A stretch of DNA of 22,799 bases from a virus, in IMG/VR virus record IMGVR_UViG_3300044630_003140, positions 1 to 22,799 of that record; one strand, given 5' to 3'. The position numbers were made by a program, and so were the translations under genes. The notes under the pieces are model-generated. The model had not been told where the DNA came from, did no database searches, and saw nothing but the letters and a program-made list of their open reading frames with translations. Shown here one piece after another: positions 16,086 through 22,799 of this stretch. Position 1 is the stretch's first letter. Every line of letters begins with the position of its first letter.

Positions 16086-16409
16086 TTACGTGTTAATGTA
16101 AGTAGTAACTATATTTACCTTTGCATTAGCACTTGCTGATGTAGCATATAATGTTACGTTGCCTGATACCCCGTTAACATTACTAGATAATTCAATAATG
16201 TCAGCAGATATATTAGAACAAACACTTCCGTAAATTGTTATATAAGCAGTTGACCCATTATGTACCAATAGTGTTTCTACCGATTGATAACCGTCATCGC
16301 CGCTTGCAGAGATTATGTACTTAGCTGTTCTATACGTAGTTGGAACAAATTGGTCAATAACTGTACTAGTAGTTACACTGACATTACTACGATCACTTGT
16401 AATTCCAGT
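16086..16409 (-). repeat. Fibre C-terminal cap domain, copy 1
   Basis: This is the last 107 residues of the 1047-residue fibre, with shared landmarks VSVTT.T.., Y.AKY, DDGYQ, E.LL.H.G and Y.TIYGS. It matches 19253-19561 over its whole length. By memory this cap is common in T4-like marine phage fibres. Confidence 0.75.
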
Positions 16410-19229
16410 TGTCAAACTGACTACATCAATAGTAGCTGTTCCTGAAACATCCAAACTTGTAAGTGTACCAACGCTTGTGATATTTGGCTGAGCATTTGTG
16501 TATACTGTACCAGCAATTAATGCATTACCGACTTGACCTGATACGTTAGCACCGGCTACACTATTTGCAATGTTTGCATAATGACTTTGTACTGCACTTG
16601 CAACATTACCTGAAACATTAGCACCGGTTACTGAGTTAGCTATATTTGCATAATGACTTTGTACCGCAAATGATACGTTACCTGATACGTTACTACCGGT
16701 AATGAATGTAATACCTGCGCCATTTGCTGTAATATTTGTTACACTTAAAGTATTTGTACCTTTATTAAATGTAAAGTTATTGCTACCGGCAAATGCATCA
16801 TCATCATTAAACTGAACTGTAGTGTTTGCACCAGATGCATTTGCTACAAGGTCGTATGGTGCTCCGTTAGAATAGTAAATACCGTCAGTTAACAAATTAC
16901 CTGTGGTAGCATTACCGGTTACAACCAAACTAGTTAAATTACCCAATGAAGTTATATTTGGCTGAGCATTTGTGTATACTGTACCTGCGACTAGTGCGTT
17001 ACCAACTTGACCACTGACGTTAGCACCTGTAATTGAAGTTAATAAACTACCATTGCCACTGAAGTAATTAGCAATTACATAGTTAGCACCTGATATATTA
17101 CCTGTACCTGCGCCACTTGTTGCAATACTTCCAACTGTCAATGTACCAGTAACGTTTGCATTACCTGCAGTTACGTTACCAGTAATATCCAAACTAGTTA
17201 GTGTACCAACACTTGTAATGTTAGGTTGTGCGTTAGTGTATACTGTTCCAGCAATTAATGCATTACCAACTTGACCTGATACGTTAGCGCCTGCTACTGA
17301 GTTAGCTATATCAGCATAATATGCATGTACTGCATCTGCAACATTACCTGAAACATTAGCACCGGCTACTGAGTTAGCTACGTCAGCATAATATGCATGT
17401 ACTGCATCTGCAACATTACCTGTCACATTAGCGCCAGTGATACTTGTTAATGTTGCACCATTACCAATGAAATAATTAGCAGATATATTTCCAGTAACAC
17501 TTAAGCTACTTAATGTACCAACACTTGTAATGTTAGGCTGAGCATTTGTTGTGACAGTGCCTGCAGTGTTAGCAAAGTTTGCATTGCCTACGTTACCTAT
17601 ATTAGAACTGTTTAAATTTGTTAATAAACTACCATCACCACTGAAGTAATTAGCAACAACTAAATTACCTAAGCTAGCATTTACCGCAGTAATATTTCCA
17701 GTAGATGTAAAAGCACCGGTTTGAAACGGAGCATATGTACCATTAGCAAAATCAATAACTGTAGTTGGTTCTGCAACTACTTTGTCATATAGTTTATATG
17801 TTCCATCACTTGCATCTCTTGCCAATCCAGTGTGGTAACCATTTCCGTCATCATAGCTAGCAACGAATCCCAAATCATACAAATTAGCTACATTGTTTGC
17901 ACCTATGAAAATTAACGGGTCACCGACTACCAAGTCAGTAACATTTTGATAATTCAAGTTACCAGTAGCATTAATATTACCTGTAATATTTAAGTTACCA
18001 GTAACTGTTAATCCCAACAATGTGCCTGTACTAGTAATATTTGGCTGAGCATTAGTATAAACTGTTCCAGCAATTAATGCGTTACCAACTTGACCATTTA
18101 CATTTGATCCAGTTAATCCTGTTAATAAACTACCATTGCCACTGAAGTAATTAGCAATTACATAGTTAGCACCTGATATGTTACCAGTTCCTGCGCCACT
18201 TGTTGCGATACTGCCGGCAGTTAATGTACCGGTTACATTTGCATTACCTGTAGTTACATTACCAGTAATATCCAAACTACTTAATGTGCCAACACTAGTA
18301 ATATTTGGTTGAGCATTTGTGTATACTGTGCCAGCAATTAATGCATTACCAACTTGTCCACTTACATTGGCACCAGCCACTGAGTTTGCAATATTAGCAT
18401 AATGTGATTGTACTGCACTAGAAACGTTACCATTTACGTTAGCACCAGTGATGTACGTAAATCCAGCACCATTACCTGCAAAGTTTGTAGCGGTTAATGT
18501 ATTTGTTCCTTTATCAAAGGTGAATGCAGTTGATGCGCCAAATGATCCACCGTCGTTGAATTGAACTTGTGTGTTACTACCAGCAATACCAGTTGATCCA
18601 GCACTTGCAAATGTTAATACACCTGAACCATTAGTTTGAAGAACATATCCAGCGGCACCGCCGGTGATATGAACATTACCAACGTCTCCTAAACTTACAT
18701 TACTTGCAGTTGTAAAATTGATTGTACCACCACTTGTCAAGTTTGAGAGTGTACCTAAACTTGTAATGTTTGGTTGTGCAGCCGTTGTTACCGTACTTGC
18801 TGTATTCGCTGTGGTCGCTAGTGGAACATAACCTGTTACGTTAGCACCAGTGATATCTGTTAGTGTACTACCATTACCAGTAAAATAATTAGCAGATAGA
18901 TTACCTGATATTGACAAGCTACTTAATGTACCTAGACTTGTAATATTGGGTTGTGCCGCAGTCGTTACAGTACCTGCAGTCGTTGCTGAACCAGCTGTGT
19001 TTGCAGCCGTTGCATTTGGTACATAACCAGTTACGTTGGCCCCGGTAATACTAGTTAATAAACTACCATTACCACTAAAATAGTTCGCAGTTACTAAATT
19101 ACCTAAATTAGCAGAAGTACCGCTTACTAAAGTAATATTACCTACGTTACTAACATTGCCGGATGCCGCATCAATTACTACGTTACCTGTTTGTATACCT
19201 TGTTTTACATTAAAATACAGTGTTGTCAT
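16086..19229 (-). CDS. Giant repeat-built tail fibre, 1047 residues
   Basis: The N-terminus is MTTLYFNVKQGIQTGNVVID. The body is made of fibre repeats (TANYFSGNGSLLTSITGANV, ALIAGTVYTNAQPNITSVGT) with a few SAVQSHYANIAN or DAVHAYYADVAN units. Inside (about 17700-17950) is a distinct module DPLIFIGANNVANLYDLGFV, then YHTGLARDASDGTYKLYD, then EPTTVIDF; by memory this also occurs in T4-like marine phage fibres. The last 107 residues (16086-16409; TYRTAKY, GYQSVETLLVHNG, YITIYGS) form a cap shared with the gene to the right. ATG 19229 has AAGGA 6 bases upstream and lies 23 bases after the upstream stop. A tail-fibre role, probably trimeric and host-contacting, is inferred from repeats and paralogy. 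No S74 chaperone domain is seen. Confidence 0.82.
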   Translation of the reverse strand: MTTLYFNVKQGIQTGNVVIDAASGNVSNVGNITLVSGTSANLGNLVTANYFSGNGSLLTSITGANVTGYVPNATAANTAGSATTAGTVTTAAQPNITSLGTLSSLSISGNLSANYFTGNGSTLTDITGANVTGYVPLATTANTASTVTTAAQPNITSLGTLSNLTSGGTINFTTASNVSLGDVGNVHITGGAAGYVLQTNGSGVLTFASAGSTGIAGSNTQVQFNDGGSFGASTAFTFDKGTNTLTATNFAGNGAGFTYITGANVNGNVSSAVQSHYANIANSVAGANVSGQVGNALIAGTVYTNAQPNITSVGTLSSLDITGNVTTGNANVTGTLTAGSIATSGAGTGNISGANYVIANYFSGNGSLLTGLTGSNVNGQVGNALIAGTVYTNAQPNITSTGTLLGLTVTGNLNITGNINATGNLNYQNVTDLVVGDPLIFIGANNVANLYDLGFVASYDDGNGYHTGLARDASDGTYKLYDKVVAEPTTVIDFANGTYAPFQTGAFTSTGNITAVNASLGNLVVANYFSGDGSLLTNLNSSNIGNVGNANFANTAGTVTTNAQPNITSVGTLSSLSVTGNISANYFIGNGATLTSITGANVTGNVADAVHAYYADVANSVAGANVSGNVADAVHAYYADIANSVAGANVSGQVGNALIAGTVYTNAQPNITSVGTLTSLDITGNVTAGNANVTGTLTVGSIATSGAGTGNISGANYVIANYFSGNGSLLTSITGANVSGQVGNALVAGTVYTNAQPNITSLGNLTSLVVTGNATTGNLLTDGIYYSNGAPYDLVANASGANTTVQFNDDDAFAGSNNFTFNKGTNTLSVTNITANGAGITFITGSNVSGNVSFAVQSHYANIANSVTGANVSGNVASAVQSHYANIANSVAGANVSGQVGNALIAGTVYTNAQPNITSVGTLTSLDVSGTATIDVVSLTTGITSDRSNVSVTTSTVIDQFVPTTYRTAKYIISASGDDGYQSVETLLVHNGSTAYITIYGSVCSNISADIIELSSNVNGVSGNVTLYATSASANAKVNIVTTYINT

Positions 19230-19252
19230 TTTATTTCCTTTTTATTTCTGCG

Positions 19253-19561
19253 TTAATCCGCTACATAAGTTCCTACGAAATTTACTGTCGTATTAGCAGA
19301 AATAGTATTTGCTAATAATCTAACATTTCCAGAATTAATATTACTAAACAATGTAACAATATCAGTGCCTATCGTTGATAGACTTCCATAAATTGTCACA
19401 TAACTATCAATTCCGTCATGTATCAATAAAACCTCAACAGCTTGATACCCATCATCGCTGTTTACCCTCATAGTGTATTTAGCTGACCTATATTTATTTA
19501 CCGAAAAGCTATCTACTACTGTGTTTGTAGTAACAGAAACTGGAGTTCTATTACTGTATAA
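19253..19561 (-). repeat. Fibre C-terminal cap domain, copy 2
   Basis: This is the last 102 residues of the rightmost fibre. It aligns with the cap at 16086-16409, differing mainly by a few residues in the loop after YGS. Confidence 0.75.
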
Positions 19562-22500
19562 ATCATTAACTTTTAAGTTTGTTATTGTTGCTGTATTAGA
19601 AACTACCAAATTGCCTACGGTAGAGATGTTTCCGGCTATTAAATTACCTTGAACATTAGTATTTCCTAAGGTACTACCTATGGTAACGTTAGAATTTAGA
19701 CCAAGATTAATGTTGTCTATACCAGACGAGAAAACTCCCGCATTTGATCCAGAAACTGTTATCAAACCAGCATCAAAACTTATAGAAGTTGTATCAATAT
19801 TAGTAACATTTAATGTGTTAGATGATTTATTGAATGTAAAGTTTGCGACATTTCCAATATTTCCGTTATCATTAAATAACACCGTTGTGTTACTACCGAT
19901 TGATATAGATCCATAAGATACAATTTCTACAATTTCTCCACTTAGTGGTGGACTAGAAAATGTAACATTTGATCCACTTAAGCTATATGCGGCATCTTGT
20001 TGTGTTATACCATCAATGTTAACTAACAATGATGCTTCGCTTGCCGGGATAGTGGTCAATCCAAATATTGTCTGAACACCATTACCAGTAAAACTGTTTT
20101 TAGTAATATTAACAAATCCAGGACCTGTACTGCCACCGGCTGCTTGCCAGCTTAGATCACCTGATCCATTTGTGGTTAATACATATCCTGCAATGCCTCC
20201 TGTAATTGCAATGTTACTTACTGGTCCTAAATCTGACGATCCATTAACCGTTAGACTAGTTAAAGTACCTAAACTTGTGATATTTGGTTGTGCGTTTGTG
20301 TACACCGTGCCTGCAATTAATGCGTTAGATACCTGACCACTTACATTGCCACCGGATACTGAGTTTGCGATATTAGCCCAATTACTTGTTATAGCATAAC
20401 TGACATTACCTGATACATTACTACCTGATACTGAGTTTGCTACATCTGCATAATATGCATGTACCGCATCTGCAACGTTACCACTAACATTACTGCCGGA
20501 CACTGAGTTTGCTACGTCTGCATAATATGCATGTACCGCATCTGTGACATTACCTGATACATTACTACCTGATACTGAGTTTGCTACGTCTGCATAATAT
20601 GCATGTACCGCATCTGCAACGTTACCACTAACATTACTGCCGGATACTGAATTTGCAATATTAGCCCAATTACTTGTTATGGCATAACTGACATTACCAG
20701 TTACATTACTACCTGATACTGAATTTGCTATGTCTGCATAATATGCATGTATTGCGTCTGTGACATTACCTGATACGTTTGCACCTGATACTGAATTTGC
20801 AACGTTAGCCCAATTACTTGTGATAGCCCATGTTACATTACCAATAATATTAGCGCCAGTTATATTTGTTAATGTCGCCCCATTACCGATAAAATAATTT
20901 GCACTAACATTACCCGTGTACGTCGGTAGATATGCGGCTACATTTACATTTGAATAGCTTTCTGGCAAACCGGTTAGTTGACTTCCGTTACCAATAAAAT
21001 AATTAGCAGTTATATTTGCTGTAGTAGTGACAGCACCTGTTAATGAAACTAAATTACCTGTATATGTTGGAAGATATGCGGCTACATTTGTATTGCTATA
21101 TGATCCAATAATATTGGCAGCATTAATGTTTGATAATAAGCTACCATCACCTATGAAATAATTTGCACGAATGTTACCCAAACTATTATAAGTGACCACT
21201 TCATTTGTTACAGAAACATTACTACCAAATGTAAACTCACCATTACTATTATCCCATCCCATGAACGCATTGACAGGTTCAGTGGTATAATAATGCAATA
21301 ATGTTCCTCGGTCTTTACCATCGTCGGTCGTTAATGGTGCACCATTTGCACCACCGCCCATTTCAATTATTGGATCTTTTACATATAAATTAGTGACGTT
21401 TATATATTCAGTTGTTCCGCTTACAGTTAAATTTCCTGTAATAATTGCATTTCCCGAAACATCTAAACTTGTAAGTGTACCGATACTAGTAATATTTGGT
21501 TGTGCATTTGTGTACACAGTGCCTGCAATTAATGCGTTAGCTACTTGACCGGTTACATTTGCGCCGGCTACACTATTTGCGGTGTCAGCATAATATGCAT
21601 GTATTGCGTCTGTGACATTACCACTAACATTACTGCCGGCCACCGAATTTGCAATATTAGCATAATTACTAGTGATTGCGTAATTGACATTACCCGATAC
21701 ATTTGCACCGGATACTGAGTTTGCTACGTCTGCATAATATGCGTGTACTGCATCTGCAACATTGCCCGATACATTTGCACCGGATACTGAGTTTGCTACG
21801 TCTGCATAATATGCATGTATTGCGTCTGTGACATTACCCGATACATTACTACCTGACACTGCGTTGGCAGTATTTGCGTAATTACTTGTTATGGCATAAC
21901 TAACATTACCTGATACATTACTGCCGGAAACTGAGTTAGCTACATCAGCATAATATGCGTGTACTGCATCTGCAACATTGCCCGATACATTACTACCGGA
22001 TACTGAGTTTGCTACATTAGCCCAATTACTTGTTATGGCGTAATTAACATTACCTGATACATTTGCACCGGATACTGAGTTTGCTACATTAGCCCAATTA
22101 CTTGTTATGGCGTAATTAACATTACCTGATACATTTGCACCGGATACTGAGTTTGCAATATTAGCATAGTGTGATTGTACTGCACTTGATACATTACCTG
22201 ATACGTTTGATCCTGTTATAAATGTTAATGTTGCTCCATTACCAATGAAATAATTAGCAGAAACATTACCGGTATAAGTTGGAAGATAATTAGCTACATT
22301 ACTATTACTGTATGCTCCAACTAAGTTAGATGCATTAATGTTTGTCAATAAGCTGCCATCACCTATGAAATAATTTGCACGAATATTACCAAGATTATTA
22401 AAGGTTACTACTTCATTAGTTACTGATACATTGCTACCAAATGCAAATTCTCCGTTACTATTATCCCATCCCATGAATGCGTCAATTGGGCTAGTAGTAT

Positions 22501-22799
22501 AGTAATGTAATAAACTACCTCTATCTTTACCGTCGTTTGTAGTCAATGGCGCGCCATTTGCACCGCCGCCCATTTCAATTATTGGATCCTGAACAACAAG
22601 AGAATCAACGTTGATATAATTAACATTACCTGATACTGTTAAATTACCTGCAATTGTTGTGTTTCCAGATACAACTAAACTTGTTAAATTGCCTAAACTG
22701 GTTATATTTGGTTGTGCATTTGTATATACGGTACCGGCTATTAATGCATTACCTACTTGGCCACTTACATTAGCACCGGCTACTGAGTTTGCTATATTT
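19253..22799 (-). CDS. Giant repeat-built tail fibre (partial, N-terminus off the right edge)
   Basis: The frame is open from the right edge. The ATG at 22573 (MGGGANGAPL) is internal to a conserved module, and 75 further in-frame codons upstream read as normal fibre (ALIAGTVYTNAQPNITSLGN, then NVDSLVVQDPIIEM). At least 1181 residues are present. It holds two DPIIEMGGG modules (22337-22621 and 21125-21409) and two tandem arrays of a 24-residue unit, NVSGNVADAVHAYYADVANS or NVSGNVNYAITSNWANVANS. After the second array come a VSNIAITGGIAGYVLTTNG module, a beta-sandwich repeat of about 65 residues (SFTGNGVQTIFGLT) and a 102-residue C-terminal cap (YRSAKY, GYQAVEVLLIHDG, YVTIYGS). The cap is paralogous to that of the next gene. 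A tail-fibre or adhesin role is inferred. Confidence 0.85.
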   Translation of the reverse strand, partial: NIANSVAGANVSGQVGNALIAGTVYTNAQPNITSLGNLTSLVVSGNTTIAGNLTVSGNVNYINVDSLVVQDPIIEMGGGANGAPLTTNDGKDRGSLLHYYTTSPIDAFMGWDNSNGEFAFGSNVSVTNEVVTFNNLGNIRANYFIGDGSLLTNINASNLVGAYSNSNVANYLPTYTGNVSANYFIGNGATLTFITGSNVSGNVSSAVQSHYANIANSVSGANVSGNVNYAITSNWANVANSVSGANVSGNVNYAITSNWANVANSVSGSNVSGNVADAVHAYYADVANSVSGSNVSGNVSYAITSNYANTANAVSGSNVSGNVTDAIHAYYADVANSVSGANVSGNVADAVHAYYADVANSVSGANVSGNVNYAITSNYANIANSVAGSNVSGNVTDAIHAYYADTANSVAGANVTGQVANALIAGTVYTNAQPNITSIGTLTSLDVSGNAIITGNLTVSGTTEYINVTNLYVKDPIIEMGGGANGAPLTTDDGKDRGTLLHYYTTEPVNAFMGWDNSNGEFTFGSNVSVTNEVVTYNSLGNIRANYFIGDGSLLSNINAANIIGSYSNTNVAAYLPTYTGNLVSLTGAVTTTANITANYFIGNGSQLTGLPESYSNVNVAAYLPTYTGNVSANYFIGNGATLTNITGANIIGNVTWAITSNWANVANSVSGANVSGNVTDAIHAYYADIANSVSGSNVTGNVSYAITSNWANIANSVSGSNVSGNVADAVHAYYADVANSVSGSNVSGNVTDAVHAYYADVANSVSGSNVSGNVADAVHAYYADVANSVSGSNVSGNVSYAITSNWANIANSVSGGNVSGQVSNALIAGTVYTNAQPNITSLGTLTSLTVNGSSDLGPVSNIAITGGIAGYVLTTNGSGDLSWQAAGGSTGPGFVNITKNSFTGNGVQTIFGLTTIPASEASLLVNIDGITQQDAAYSLSGSNVTFSSPPLSGEIVEIVSYGSISIGSNTTVLFNDNGNIGNVANFTFNKSSNTLNVTNIDTTSISFDAGLITVSGSNAGVFSSGIDNINLGLNSNVTIGSTLGNTNVQGNLIAGNISTVGNLVVSNTATITNLKVNDLYSNRTPVSVTTNTVVDSFSVNKYRSAKYTMRVNSDDGYQAVEVLLIHDGIDSYVTIYGSLSTIGTDIVTLFSNINSGNVRLLANTISANTTVNFVGTYVAD
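20351..20854 (-). repeat. 72-base tandem repeat array, 7 copies
   Basis: Seven full units of 24 codons run without interruption from codon GCT at 20854 to GGT at 20351. Units come in two flavours, T/ADA(V/I)HAYYAD and (S/T)(Y/W)AITSNWAN, mixed along the array. It ends where SNALIAGTVYTNAQPN begins. Confidence 0.9.
21125..21409 (-). repeat. DPIIEMGGG module, copy 2 of 3
   Basis: About 95 residues of the rightmost fibre (NLYVKDPIIEMGGGANGAPL, then AFMGWDNSNGEFTF). It sits between the two 72-base arrays. Confidence 0.8.
21563..22210 (-). repeat. 72-base tandem repeat array, 9 copies
   Basis: Nine full units of 24 codons run from TCA at 22210 to GGC at 21563. Unit 1 is of an AVQSHYANIAN type; the others are of HAYYAD or ITSN(W/Y)AN type. 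Units 2 and 3 are identical in protein sequence. Confidence 0.9.
22337..22621 (-). repeat. DPIIEMGGG module, copy 3 of 3
   Basis: About 95 residues near the right edge. Its upstream half differs from the other two copies (NVDSLVVQDPII rather than NVTNLYVKDPII). Confidence 0.8.

Noticed and set aside
20351-22210. CRISPR-like array
   Set aside because: The 72-base units are directly adjacent, in frame and coding, without unique spacers.
19253-22573. ATG at 22573 as the true start of the rightmost fibre gene
   Set aside because: The reading frame continues open to the right edge with typical fibre repeats, and the same MGGG sequence is internal in two other copies of the module. No ribosome site lies in front of it.
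7533-22799. Peptidase S74 (endosialidase-type) self-cleaving chaperone at fibre C-termini
   Set aside because: The C-termini of the three long fibres end in beta-rich caps without the Ser/Lys catalytic arrangement or the coiled-coil tail of that family.

Overview
The window looks like one strand of the structural (tail/adhesin) region of a tailed double-stranded DNA bacteriophage. All twelve genes lie on the minus strand and are packed tightly; the largest gap is 63 bases. The DNA is AT-rich. Nearly every product is a long, Gly/Ser/Thr/Asn-rich, low-Cys, beta-rich repeat protein of the tail-fibre type. From memory of the families, several modules recur in large marine phages, especially T4-like phages of cyanobacteria and pelagic bacteria: GNG fibre repeats, the DPIIEMGGG module, a YHTGLARDASDGTYKL module, fibre C-terminal caps and LamG units with YFDGTGDY motifs. 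The host cannot be read from this window: there is no replication, packaging, tRNA or metabolic marker gene.

Layout in the direction of transcription (right to left). First come two giant paralogous fibre genes: one cut by the right edge (19253 to >22799, at least 1181 residues) and one of 1047 residues (16086-19229). They share a C-terminal cap of about 100 residues. A 63-base spacer follows with a 12-base palindrome, a T4-late-promoter-like box and a perfect 10-bp GAAA-tetraloop hairpin. Next are a 210-residue short fibre paralogue (GTG start), a 119-residue small beta protein, and a 1567-residue adhesin with an IPT/TIG-like domain, two putative-Ig-like domains and six LamG-like lectin domains. 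Then come a 917-residue fibre, a 553-residue fibre-like protein carrying a cupredoxin-like domain with a full type-1 copper ligand set, a 101-residue unknown protein, a 607-residue structural protein with three copies of a 63-residue inserted repeat, a 439-residue structural protein, a 122-residue cupin-like protein, and a glycine-rich adhesin with a beta-helix-like N-terminus cut by the left edge.

The genes probably form one late transcription block building the distal tail and host-recognition apparatus. Two junctions overlap as TAATG and several ribosome sites sit inside the preceding gene, so translational coupling is likely. The proteins are built from a shared pool of modules, in places nearly identical at DNA level, which suggests ongoing recombination among paralogues. 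The most unusual items are the copper-site domain in a virion-type protein, the two 72-base tandem repeat arrays (9 and 7 copies), the structured spacer at 16023-16085, and the domain-insertion repeats of the 607-residue protein.
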